Source of the DNA: Pseudomonas guariconensis
GTDB taxonomy: Bacteria > Pseudomonadota > Gammaproteobacteria > Pseudomonadales > Pseudomonadaceae
Direction: 5' to 3'
Assembly: GCF_024127895.1 (NCBI RefSeq)
Contig: NZ_JAMYBK010000016.1
Coordinates: 53,753-117,752, forward strand
Length of the DNA stretch: 64,000 nt
Position 1 is the stretch's first letter. Each line of letters starts with the position of its first letter. The position numbers and the translations under genes were made by a program. The notes beneath the pieces were generated by a model that searched no databases, was not told where the DNA came from, and worked only from the letters and a program-made list of their open reading frames with translations. Below, piece by piece: positions 43,693 through 51,593 of this stretch.

Positions 43693-44847
43693 ATGACCCC
43701 CATCCCTTATTGGCGCCTGTCCAGCTTCTACCTGTTCTACTTCGCCCTGCTCGGTTCCACCGCGCCGTTCCTGGCGTTGTACTTCGACCACCTGGGCTTT
43801 TCCCCGGCCCGCATCGGCGAGTTGGTAGCCATCCCCATGCTGATGCGCTGCATTGCGCCCAACCTGTGGGGCTGGCTGGGCGATCGCAGTGGCCAGCGCT
43901 TGCTCATCGTGCGCCTGGGCGCCTTGACGACCCTGGCGACCTTCTCGCTGATCTTCCTGGACAAGAGCTACGCCTGGCTGGCGTTGGTCATGGCCTTGCA
44001 CGCGTTCTTCTGGCACGCGGTGCTGCCGCAGTTCGAGGTGATCACCCTGGCCCACCTGCATGGGCAGACCGCGCGCTACAGCCAGGTCCGCCTGTGGGGC
44101 TCGATCGGCTTCATCCTCACCGTGGTCGTCCTGGGTCGGTTGTTCGAATGGCTGAGCCTGGACATCTACCCGGTGGCCCTGGTGGTCATCATGGCAGGGA
44201 TCGTCGCCGCCAGCTGCTGGGTGCCCAACGCCCAGCCGGTGGAGCATGCCGAACGCCGTGCGACGGGCGGCTTCCTGCGCCAGCTGGCGGCGCCGGGCGT
44301 GGCGGCCTTCTATGTATGCGTGGCGTTGATGCAACTGAGCCACGGGCCGTACTACACCTTCCTCACCCTGCACCTGGAGCACCTGGGCTACAGCCGTGGC
44401 GCCATCGGCCTGCTGTGGGCGCTGGGGGTGGTGGCCGAAGTGCTGGTGTTCATGGCCATGAGCCGGATCTTTACGCGCTTTTCCGTGCGCCAGGTGCTGC
44501 TGGCCAGCTTTCTCCTGGCGGCGCTGCGCTGGCTGCTGCTGGGCAACCTGGCCGACCTGCCCGCAGTGCTGGTGTTCGCCCAAGTATTGCACGCGGCCAC
44601 CTTCGGCTGCTTCCATGCCGCGGCGATCGCCTTCGTCCAGGCCAGCTTCGGCGCCCGCCAGCAAGGCCAGGGCCAGGCGTTGTATGCGGCGTTGTCCGGC
44701 ACCGGCGGTGCATTGGGCGCCTTGTATTCGGGCTACAGCTGGAAACTGCTGGGCCCGTCCTTCACCTTTGGTATGGCCAGCGTCGCGGCGCTGGCGGCAG
44801 CCGTTATCATTGCCATCCGTTCGAACCAGACCAGGAACAGCCCCTGA
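43693..44847 (+). CDS. MFS transporter (LacY/HcaT-like)
   Basis: A 384-residue transporter with 12 hydrophobic segments of the MFS_1-like (nucleoside/3-phenylpropionate/sugar symporter) type: YWRLSSFYLFYFALLGSTAP at the start, APNLWGWLGDRSGQRLLIV in loop 2-3 and YSQVRLWGSIGFILTVVVLG in helix 5. The substrate is unknown. Its TGA overlaps the next ATG by one base, so it is translationally coupled to the acireductone-dioxygenase homologue. Confidence 0.88.
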   Translation: MTPIPYWRLSSFYLFYFALLGSTAPFLALYFDHLGFSPARIGELVAIPMLMRCIAPNLWGWLGDRSGQRLLIVRLGALTTLATFSLIFLDKSYAWLALVMALHAFFWHAVLPQFEVITLAHLHGQTARYSQVRLWGSIGFILTVVVLGRLFEWLSLDIYPVALVVIMAGIVAASCWVPNAQPVEHAERRATGGFLRQLAAPGVAAFYVCVALMQLSHGPYYTFLTLHLEHLGYSRGAIGLLWALGVVAEVLVFMAMSRIFTRFSVRQVLLASFLLAALRWLLLGNLADLPAVLVFAQVLHAATFGCFHAAAIAFVQASFGARQQGQGQALYAALSGTGGALGALYSGYSWKLLGPSFTFGMASVAALAAAVIIAIRSNQTRNSP

Positions 44848-45383
44848 TGAGCATTCTCAGCGTTTTCCACCCGTCCAGCCCGGAGCTGCCGAACAAGGTG
44901 CTGACCCACCACGACGATATCACCGCGACCCTGGCCGAGCAGGGCTTGCGGTTCGTGCACCGCCCGCATGAGCTGCGGGTTCGGCCGGGCAGCGGCCAGG
45001 ACGAGGTGATGGCTGCCTGCAGCGGGCTGCTCGATCAACTGATGAGCGAGCATGGGGGCGCGGCCTTCACGTTGCTGAACCGCGACGGCGTGGACCCGGG
45101 GCAGATCGACTTGCGCGACGAGCACGTGCATGACGCCGATGAGGTATTCGCGGTGGTCACTGGCCGTGGGCAGGTCAGCCTGCGCGTGAACGATTACGTC
45201 TTTGCCGTGCTGTGCGAGAAAGGGGATGTGCTGGTGGTGCCGGCTGGGGTGCGGCGTTGGTTCGACCTGGGCGATGCGCCGTTCTGCCTGGCCTTGCGAG
45301 TGTTCGGCAGCGAGCAGGGGATGCCGCCGCGCTTCACCGGGGATGACAGTGCCCGGCAGTTTCCGGGGATCGATGAGTTCTAG
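44847..45383 (+). CDS. Acireductone-dioxygenase-family protein lacking one metal ligand
   Basis: A 178-residue cupin of the ARD family, which in methionine salvage oxidises acireductone. His93, His95 and Glu99 (EHVHDADEVF) fit three of the four metal ligands. The fourth, expected 38 residues after the Glu in PAGTxHWFD, is Arg137 here (VPAGVRRWFDLG, codon CGT). The spacing 93/95/99/137 matches Klebsiella ARD 96/98/102/140 exactly. The length and the rest of the fold are normal. There are no mtnB or mtnC genes beside it; it is coupled to an MFS gene. It may be inactive, use three-ligand metal binding, or do something else. Confidence 0.88.
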   Translation: MSILSVFHPSSPELPNKVLTHHDDITATLAEQGLRFVHRPHELRVRPGSGQDEVMAACSGLLDQLMSEHGGAAFTLLNRDGVDPGQIDLRDEHVHDADEVFAVVTGRGQVSLRVNDYVFAVLCEKGDVLVVPAGVRRWFDLGDAPFCLALRVFGSEQGMPPRFTGDDSARQFPGIDEF

Positions 45384-45398
45384 CAAGGGGTGACGCTT

Positions 45399-45513
45399 GA
45401 GCCCATCGCTGGCAAGCCAGCTCCCACAGGGGCCGAGTCGATCACGCATCATGTGATTTGCAGGCCCTTGTGGGAGCTGGCTTGCCAGCGATGGGCTGCA
45501 AAGCAGCCCCAAC
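45399..45513. repeat. Inverted pair of REP elements (variant core)
   Basis: Inverted units with core CTGGCAAGCCAG at about 45408 and 45478, joined to CTCCCACAG and GGGCTGCAAAGCAGCCCC. It separates converging genes. Confidence 0.85.
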
Positions 45514-45522
45514 ATCCTCGGA

Positions 45523-45795
45523 TCAGCGATACGTCGGCAGGGCGAACCGCTGCTGGCTCTGCAACATCGAGATCACCGGCAGCTCACTGGCCTGTTCGGC
45601 CAGGTCGCGGCGAATGGCGCTGATCGCCCAGGACAGTTGCTCGGCGCTGTGCAGTTGGGCATACGACAGCACGCGGCGGGTGATCTTGCCATCGGCGGCG
45701 CGCAGGCTCAGCAGGATGCCGCCATCGGGGCGGGACTGGGTCTCGACCTGGTAGGCGCAGAAGACCGAGGCGAATTTTTCCTGGATGAGGTCCAT
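45523..45795 (-). CDS. DUF3509 small protein
   Basis: A 90-residue protein that matches my recollection of the DUF3509 family, found mainly in Pseudomonas: MDLIQEKFASVF at the start, SRPDGGILLSLRAADGKITR in the centre and a helical AISAIRRDLAEQ near the end. No membrane segment. Function unknown. The ATG at 45795 is preceded by AGGAGTTG. Confidence 0.82.
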   Translation of the reverse strand: MDLIQEKFASVFCAYQVETQSRPDGGILLSLRAADGKITRRVLSYAQLHSAEQLSWAISAIRRDLAEQASELPVISMLQSQQRFALPTYR

Positions 45796-46064
45796 ATCAA
45801 CTCCTGACTGTTATGTTTGCAGACGTGAGTTGAGTGCTGCAGCGACCGTGCCAGGCTTTACGGCCTTATAAAACCCTTTTGAATCAGTAGCTTACTCGTT
45901 TGTGCGGATCGCTGGGCCGTGCATTCTGCATGGTCGTGCATTTTGCACAGTGCATTTTGCAAGGTCATAGGCTCTGTCTCTGGCCCCCATAGAATCTGAA
46001 CCTTTGACCCGCCGCCATTGCCTGACGAAGACTTGGGCTCCCAACGATGCCAGGAGGTTCCCCG

Positions 46065-46586
46065 ATGTCCGACCAACAGCCCACCGCCATGACCGACGAA
46101 GAAACCGCCGCCTTCGCCGAGGAGGTGTTCGAACGGGCCCGCCGGGGCGATGCCCAGATGCTCGGGCGCCTGCTGGAAAGCGGCCTGCCAGCCAACCTGC
46201 GCAATCACAAGGGCGATACCTTGCTGATGCTGGCCAGCTACCACGGCCACCATGACGCGGTGCGGGTGTTGCTGGCCCATGGCGCCGATCCGCTGATCGC
46301 CAACGACAACGGCCAGTTGCCCATCGCTGGCGCGGCGTTCAAGGGCGACCTGGCGATGATCCGCCTGCTGCTGGAGCACGGTGTGCCGGTGGACGCGGCC
46401 GCAGCCGATGGGCGTACCGCACTGATGCTGGCGGCCATGTTCAACCGCCGCGAGATCCTCGACTACCTGCTGGCCCAGGGCGCCGACCCGGCGCGCCAGG
46501 ATGTCCGTGGCGCCACCGCCCTGGCTGCGGCCCAGACCATGGGCGCGGTCGACACCGCCGCGCGCCTGCAGGCGCTGGCCGGCTAA
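46065..46586 (+). CDS. Ankyrin-repeat protein
   Basis: A 173-residue protein with about four ankyrin repeats: GLPANLRNHKGDTLLMLASY, HGADPLIANDNGQLPIAGAA, GVPVDAAAADGRTALMLAAM and GADPARQDVRGATALAAAQT. The N-terminal 30 residues are acidic. No signal peptide, so cytoplasmic, unlike periplasmic AnkB. AGGAGG lies 7 bp before the ATG at 46065; an earlier ATG at 46047 has none. It probably mediates protein-protein contacts; partner unknown. Confidence 0.9.
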   Translation: MSDQQPTAMTDEETAAFAEEVFERARRGDAQMLGRLLESGLPANLRNHKGDTLLMLASYHGHHDAVRVLLAHGADPLIANDNGQLPIAGAAFKGDLAMIRLLLEHGVPVDAAAADGRTALMLAAMFNRREILDYLLAQGADPARQDVRGATALAAAQTMGAVDTAARLQALAG

Positions 46587-46647
46587 CCCTGCGGGGGCGT
46601 TTGCGGCTATCCTTGGCGACTTTTTTCGCCAGCGCAGGGCCCCCGTC

Positions 46648-47178
46648 ATGAAAAACCAGTTGCTCGAACTCATCAGCCTCATCGGCGCCGGCTGCATGCG
46701 CGAGCAGGATATCGAGCGCATCGCCGACGAGGCCGCCCAGGCCTACGCCGATCCCGCCGGTTTTCTTGCCGCCAACCCGGACATCAACTACGACGACAGC
46801 TTCCCCATCCCCCTGGGCGAATGGGTGGTGGTCGGCAGCCTGCCAGACACCGTGCTGTTCCAGGCCGACAGCTACCAGGAACTGTTCCAGCGCATTACCG
46901 ACTCGTTCGACAAGCGCGTGCCGTTCAACCTCAAGCCCAAGCAACTGGCGCGCACCGAGCCGCTGACGGCGCTCAACCGCATCCAGGTGCAGATGGCTGC
47001 GCTGAACAAGGAGGCCGGCGGTTATGTGCTGCTCAATTTCAGCCAGTTGCTCGATGACGAACTGCAGATGGTGATGGTGGGGCAGAACGACCTGGCGCGG
47101 GTGCTGGCGCTCGGTGCCGAGGTGGGGATCAAGGTGGAGCCGGCATTGGAGGCATTGAAGGTCGCGGTGCACGTCTGA
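46648..47178 (+). CDS. Conserved hypothetical protein
   Basis: A 176-residue soluble protein I do not recognise. It is acidic in the first half (CMREQDIERIADEAAQAYAD) and ends with a hydrophobic helix-rich part (QNDLARVLALGAEVGIKVEP). No signal peptide or known motif. It lies 61 bp after the ankyrin gene on the same strand, with purines CGCAGGG about 9 bp before its ATG, so the two may be co-transcribed. Confidence 0.65.
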   Translation: MKNQLLELISLIGAGCMREQDIERIADEAAQAYADPAGFLAANPDINYDDSFPIPLGEWVVVGSLPDTVLFQADSYQELFQRITDSFDKRVPFNLKPKQLARTEPLTALNRIQVQMAALNKEAGGYVLLNFSQLLDDELQMVMVGQNDLARVLALGAEVGIKVEPALEALKVAVHV

Positions 47179-47185
47179 GTCGGGG

Positions 47186-47205
47186 GCTGCAAAGCAGCCC
47201 CCAAA
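47186..47205. terminator. Hairpin between converging genes
   Basis: GGGGCTG and CAGCCCC enclose CAAAG just after the stop of the hypothetical gene. There is no T-run. It has the form of the GGGGCTGC half of the local REP elements and may serve as a bidirectional terminator. Confidence 0.5.
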
Positions 47206-47208
47206 GGC

Positions 47209-48156
47209 TCAACCCAACGCGGTATCGAGGAACATCATCACCCCGAACCCACCCATCAACCCGAGGGTCGCCGCAGTCTGGTGGCCATTGCGGTGGGTTT
47301 CGGGAATCACCTCGTGGGACACCACGAAGATCATCGCGCCCGCCGCCAGGCCCATGCTCACCGGGTAGGCGAGGGCGAAGCCGGTGGATATCCCCAGCCC
47401 GATCACCGCGCCCAGGGGCTCCATCAGGCCAGAGCCCACGGCCACCAGCGCCGCTTTCAGGCTCGACAGCCCGGTGGCGCGCAAGGCCAGGGCCACGGCC
47501 AGGCCTTCGGGAATGTCCTGGATGGCGATGGCGCTGGTCAGCGGCAGGCCGATGTGCATGTCGCCATTGGCGAAGCTCACGCCAATGGCCATGCCTTCGG
47601 GCAGGTTGTGCAGGGTGATGGCCAGGACGAACAACCACACCCGGCTGATCCGTTCCGCCTCGGGGCCGCAGGGGCCAGTGCTTTCATGTTCGTGCGGGGT
47701 GAAGCGGTCCAGGCCGAGCATCAGCAGGACGCCCAGGCCCATGCCCAGCACCACGGTGAAGGCCGCGGCCGGTCCGTTGCCGGTGATCTCCCGGGCGGCA
47801 TCCAGGCCGGGCAGGATCAGCGAGAAGGAGCTGGCGGCGAGCATCATGCCGGCGGCAAAGCCGAGCATCACGTCCTGGCTGCGCGCGCTGACGTCGCGCA
47901 GCACCACCGCCAGCACCGCGCCCAGGGCGGTGGCGCCGAAGCCGGACAGCCCGCCGAGCACCGCCAGGTGCAGGTACTGGGCATGGTCGCCGTGCACCGC
48001 GTTCCACAGGCTGGCCAGCAACAGGACGAGAATGGCCAGCAGGCTCACGCCAAGCCCGGCACTGAGCCAGGGCATGTCCTGGGCCTGTTGCCGCCAGGCG
48101 CTCAACAGCGAGACGGGGGCGGTGCTTTCGGTGCTTTCAGTCTGGGCAGGGGGCAT
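47209..48156 (-). CDS. ZIP-family metal transporter
   Basis: A 315-residue ZIP protein (divalent metal uptake, usually Zn). Eight hydrophobic helices, with the metal-site motif HNLPEG in helix 4 (LFVLAITLHNLPEGMAIGVS) and QDIPEG in helix 5. A His-containing loop (RFTPHEHESTGPCG) lies between helices 3 and 4. The first 25 residues are cytoplasmic and polar. Closest in layout to ZupT/GufA-type carriers. No Zur box is evident upstream. Confidence 0.9.
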   Translation of the reverse strand: MPPAQTESTESTAPVSLLSAWRQQAQDMPWLSAGLGVSLLAILVLLLASLWNAVHGDHAQYLHLAVLGGLSGFGATALGAVLAVVLRDVSARSQDVMLGFAAGMMLAASSFSLILPGLDAAREITGNGPAAAFTVVLGMGLGVLLMLGLDRFTPHEHESTGPCGPEAERISRVWLFVLAITLHNLPEGMAIGVSFANGDMHIGLPLTSAIAIQDIPEGLAVALALRATGLSSLKAALVAVGSGLMEPLGAVIGLGISTGFALAYPVSMGLAAGAMIFVVSHEVIPETHRNGHQTAATLGLMGGFGVMMFLDTALG

Positions 48157-48281
48157 ACGGACCTCACGGCAATGTATGGAAACAGTCTACCCAGCGACCC
48201 ACCCGGCTGGCCAAGGATTCCCCTCTATCGACGTGATAGCCGGCTATGCTCAGCAACACAGGTTGCCAAGGGAGTGAAGGC

Positions 48282-48473
48282 ATGGGTTCGACATTCAACG
48301 GCCTGGTGGGCCTGATCATCCTGGTGTTGGACATCTGGGCGATCCTCAACGTTCTCAAGAGCAGTGCCGAGGTGGGCATCAAGGTGCTGTGGATTCTGCT
48401 GATCCTGTTGTTGCCGGTGATCGGGCTGATCATCTGGGCCATCGCCGGGCCCAGGGGCAACGTGCGCCTCTGA
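48282..48473 (+). CDS. PLDc_N-type small membrane protein
   Basis: A 63-residue protein with two membrane helices (FNGLVGLIILVLDIWAILNV and VLWILLILLLPVIGLIIWAI) and the closing AGPRGNVRL. This is the pattern of the phospholipase D nuclease N-terminal (PLDc_N) domain, common as a stand-alone small protein. AAGGGAGTGAAGG precedes the ATG at 48282. Function unknown. Confidence 0.8.
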   Translation: MGSTFNGLVGLIILVLDIWAILNVLKSSAEVGIKVLWILLILLLPVIGLIIWAIAGPRGNVRL

Positions 48474-48617
48474 GCCAACATCGCTCGTCACGAAATTTTC
48501 ACACCCTATTATCGAAAATCCGCGCCGCACGCAATGCTGCGTTGGCCCTATTGCCATGCCAGCTGCAGGGCGACACCGCCTTTTTCGCAAACCCGCAATC
48601 CTAGGATCTTCCCATTC

Positions 48618-50699
48618 ATGGCTAACACGGATGCCTTGAAACAACGGGCCGTGCCGGCCCCGTTCGCGCCGACCCTCAAATCGCACCTGGCCTACACCTT
48701 GCTGAGCGCCCTGGTGATCATGCTGATGCTCAGCCTGGTCCGCCTGGCGCTGCTGGTCTACAACAGCGACATGATCGGCGACACGCCCCATGCGACCGTG
48801 GCCGAGGGCTTCTTCAACGGCCTGCGCTTCGACCTGCGCGTGGTGGTGTACCTCAGCATTCCGCTGCTGCTGGCGGTGCTCAGCCCCTGGGCCATGGCCC
48901 GTCGCGGGTTCTTCCGGCTGTGGCTGACGCTGACCGCGAGCATCGTGATGTTCCTGGGCCTGATGGAGCTGGACTTCTACCGGGAGTTCCACCAGCGCCT
49001 CAACGGCCTGGTGTTCCAGTACGTCCAGGAAGACCCCAAGACCGTCCTGAGCATGCTCTGGTACGGCTTCCCGGTGGTCCGCTACCTGCTGGCCTGGCTG
49101 TTCGGCACCTGGTTGCTGAGCCTGCTGTTCAAGGGCATCGACCGCCTAACCCGTGGCGCCGGCGGCGATCATGGCCAGGCTGCCGGGCGCCGCAGCATCA
49201 CCCCCTGGTACAACCGCCTGGCGGTGTTCATGGTCGTTCTGCTGGTGGCCGTGGTCGCTGCCCGTGGCACCCTGCGCCAGGGGCCGCCGATGCGGTGGGG
49301 CGACGCCTTCACCACCGAGTCGAACTTCGTCAACCAGTTGGGCCTGAACGGTACCCTGACGCTGATCGACGCCGCCAAGAGCCGTTTCGGCGAAGACCGC
49401 GCCAATGTCTGGAAGGCTACCCTCGACCCCGAGGTGGCCCGGCAGAGCGTGCGCGATTTGCTGCTGACCACCAACGACACCCTGGTCGACGGCGACGAGG
49501 CGGCGGTGCGCCGTGACTTCGTGCCGCCGGCCGACCGTACCCTGCCGGTCAAGAACGTGGTGGTGATCCTCATGGAGAGCTTCGCCGGCCATTCGGTGGG
49601 CGCCCTGGGCGGCAACGGCAACATCACCCCGTACTTCGACAAGCTGGCCAAGGAAGGGCTACTGTTCGACCGCTTCTTCTCCAACGGTACCCATACCCAC
49701 CAGGGCATGTTCGCCACCATGGCCTGCTTCCCCAACCTGCCGGGCTTCGAGTACCTGATGCAGACCCCCGAGGGCGGCCATAAGCTCTCCGGCCTGCCCG
49801 CGCTGCTCAGCACCCGCGACTACGACGACGTCTACGTCTACAACGGCGACTTCGCCTGGGACAACCAGTCCGGGTTCTTCGGCAATCAGGGCATGACCAC
49901 CTTCATCGGCCGCAACGACTTCGTCAACCCGGTGTTCTCCGACCCGACCTGGGGGGTGTCCGACCAGGACATGTTCGACCGCGCCGCCGAGGAGCTGGCC
50001 CACAACTATGGCAAGAAGCCGTTCTATGCCCTGTTGCAGACCCTCTCCAACCACACCCCGTATGCCTTGCCCGAGGACCTGCCGGTGGAGAAGGTGACAG
50101 GCCAGGGCCGCCTGGACGAACACCTGACCGCCATGCGCTATTCCGACTGGGCCCTGGGCCAGTTCTTCGAGCAGGCGCGCAAGCAGCCGTATTTCAAGGA
50201 CACCCTGTTCGTCATCGTCGGCGATCACGGCTTCGGCAACCACCAGCAGGTCACCGAGCTCGACCTGGGCCGCTTCAACGTGCCGCTGCTGCTGATCGCC
50301 CCGGGCATCCAGGAGAAGTTCGGCGCGGTGGACCATACCGTGGGGACCCAGGTCGACATCGTGCCGACCATCATGGGCCGCCTCGGTGGCCAGACTCGCC
50401 ACCAGTGCTGGGGCCGCGACCTGCTCAACCTGCCGCAGGGCGACCCGGGCGTGGGCATGATCAAACCCTCGGGCAGCGAGCAGATCGTCGGCCTGGTGCA
50501 GGGCGATCGCATCCTCATCGAGTCCAAGGACATGAGCCCGCGGCTGTATCGCTACCAGCTGGGGCGCGAGTTCAAGGCCGAACTGATCCAGAGCCCCGAC
50601 CAGCCGGAGTTGCTGAAGAAACTCGAGTCGTACATCCAGACGGCCACCAAGAGCCTGCTGGACAACACGGCCGGCGTGGTCCACGGCACGCCGAAGTAG
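48618..50699 (+). CDS. LtaS/OpgB-like sulfatase-family membrane enzyme
   Basis: A 693-residue protein: five membrane helices in residues 1-240, then a periplasmic alkaline-phosphatase-fold domain. ILMESFAGHSVGALGGNGN carries the first metal Glu, SNGTHTHQGMFATMACFPN the nucleophile Thr (about residue 357), and IVGDHGFGNHQQVTELDLGR (about 534) the Asp/His ligands. Family members (LtaS, OpgB, EptA-like) move phosphoglycerol or phosphoethanolamine from phospholipids to glycans. A phosphoglycerol or phosphoethanolamine transferase acting on periplasmic glucan or LPS is likely. It is separate from the capsule locus. Confidence 0.9.
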   Translation: MANTDALKQRAVPAPFAPTLKSHLAYTLLSALVIMLMLSLVRLALLVYNSDMIGDTPHATVAEGFFNGLRFDLRVVVYLSIPLLLAVLSPWAMARRGFFRLWLTLTASIVMFLGLMELDFYREFHQRLNGLVFQYVQEDPKTVLSMLWYGFPVVRYLLAWLFGTWLLSLLFKGIDRLTRGAGGDHGQAAGRRSITPWYNRLAVFMVVLLVAVVAARGTLRQGPPMRWGDAFTTESNFVNQLGLNGTLTLIDAAKSRFGEDRANVWKATLDPEVARQSVRDLLLTTNDTLVDGDEAAVRRDFVPPADRTLPVKNVVVILMESFAGHSVGALGGNGNITPYFDKLAKEGLLFDRFFSNGTHTHQGMFATMACFPNLPGFEYLMQTPEGGHKLSGLPALLSTRDYDDVYVYNGDFAWDNQSGFFGNQGMTTFIGRNDFVNPVFSDPTWGVSDQDMFDRAAEELAHNYGKKPFYALLQTLSNHTPYALPEDLPVEKVTGQGRLDEHLTAMRYSDWALGQFFEQARKQPYFKDTLFVIVGDHGFGNHQQVTELDLGRFNVPLLLIAPGIQEKFGAVDHTVGTQVDIVPTIMGRLGGQTRHQCWGRDLLNLPQGDPGVGMIKPSGSEQIVGLVQGDRILIESKDMSPRLYRYQLGREFKAELIQSPDQPELLKKLESYIQTATKSLLDNTAGVVHGTPK

Positions 50700-50707
50700 A
50701 ACCAGGC

Positions 50708-50726
50708 GGGGCTGCAAGGCAGCCCC
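50708..50726 (+). terminator. Hairpin after the LtaS-like gene
   Basis: GGGGCTG and CAGCCCC with a 5-nt loop, 9 bp after the stop. No T-run follows, so termination is only suggested by position. Confidence 0.4.
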
Positions 50727-50827
50727 TCTGCCGCGCAACAAAGCCCAGGCTAGGACTGAACGAAAGCCCTCGCCAACGGTCAAGCATACAGGCGTCAACC
50801 GGTATTCCTTGATGGGAGGGCTGATCA

Positions 50828-51064
50828 ATGAAAGAGTGGGAAGTCACCTTCGTCGACCAGGACGGTGTGCAGGGCTCGCTGCTGTACAACGCCGATCAAC
50901 GCCCCAGCGACGAGGAGGCCGCACGGCTGATTCGTTCGCACTTGTTCCCGGTCATCGATGAACTGGACCTGAACGACTTCCAGGACCGTAGTCCATCCCC
51001 CACGGTGCGCTGGCTCAAGGAGCAGAGCGGCGTGTCCATCACCCGCATCAGCGAACGGCCCTGA
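50828..51064 (+). CDS. Small conserved hypothetical protein
   Basis: A 78-residue soluble, acidic protein (KEWEVTFVDQDGVQGSLLYN, LNDFQDRSPSPTVRWLKEQS). No known motif. GGGAGGG (50814-50820) lies 7 bp before the ATG and codon use is normal, so it is likely real. Function unknown. Confidence 0.65.
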   Translation: MKEWEVTFVDQDGVQGSLLYNADQRPSDEEAARLIRSHLFPVIDELDLNDFQDRSPSPTVRWLKEQSGVSITRISERP

Positions 51065-51246
51065 ACGTGGCCACTGGCGCCGTCCGGCGCCAGGCACTAG
51101 GATGCAACGAGGCACAGGTCTTTTCTGCGGGCCTTTGTCGGTTTCACTCGCGTCTCGCATCAGCTCGGTCTGCCAGGCACCTTGGGTGTGTCGGCAGGTG
51201 CGTAGTGCACGGAAAGTCTATCCATTGCGTTGCAGGAGGACGTTTC

Positions 51247-51579
51247 ATGAGCAGCCAGAACGACGACATCAGCAGCAGTGTCCTTCGCCAGATGAAAGCT
51301 GGCGGTTTCGACTTCACCCGCATCCATCCCATCGAGTTCTACGCGGTGTTTCCCGACGAGGCCGGTGCGCGCCGGGCGGCGGGGCAGTTCCGCGGCGAAT
51401 CCCTCAATGCCCAGGTGCGCGAACGCGACGACGGCGCCTGGCACCTGGAACTGAGCAAGATCATGTATGCCACCTACCGTGGTATCGGGGCCTTCGAAGA
51501 GGCTTTCGAACAGGTCGTCTCGCCCTTGGGCGGCGAGGTCGAGGGGTGGGGCGTCAAGCAGGAGCGGCCGGTTGCCTGA
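51247..51579 (+). CDS. rraB: RraB-family regulator of RNase E
   Basis: A 110-residue protein of the RraB/DUF695 group. VLRQMKAGGFDFTRIHPIEF and VFPDEAGARRAAGQFRGESL match the family pattern, and VSPLGGEVEGWGVKQ closes it. In E. coli RraB binds RNase E and slows mRNA decay. AGGAGG (51235-51240) lies 6 bp before the ATG at 51247. The preceding 180 bp hold no gene. Confidence 0.85.
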   Translation: MSSQNDDISSSVLRQMKAGGFDFTRIHPIEFYAVFPDEAGARRAAGQFRGESLNAQVRERDDGAWHLELSKIMYATYRGIGAFEEAFEQVVSPLGGEVEGWGVKQERPVA

Positions 51580-51593
51580 GTGGCTCCGGGATC

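Noticed and set aside
43405..44664. Minus-strand 419-codon frame opposite the MFS gene
   Set aside because: No motif, Gln/His-rich shadow of the real MFS gene.
43710..44846. Upstream in-frame extension of the acireductone-dioxygenase homologue through the MFS gene
   Set aside because: The Pro/Gly/Arg-rich extension is the MFS gene in another frame; the ATG at 44847 gives the normal family length.
44847..45383. A methionine-salvage operon
   Set aside because: Only a ligand-deficient ARD homologue is present, without mtnB, mtnC or other salvage genes nearby.
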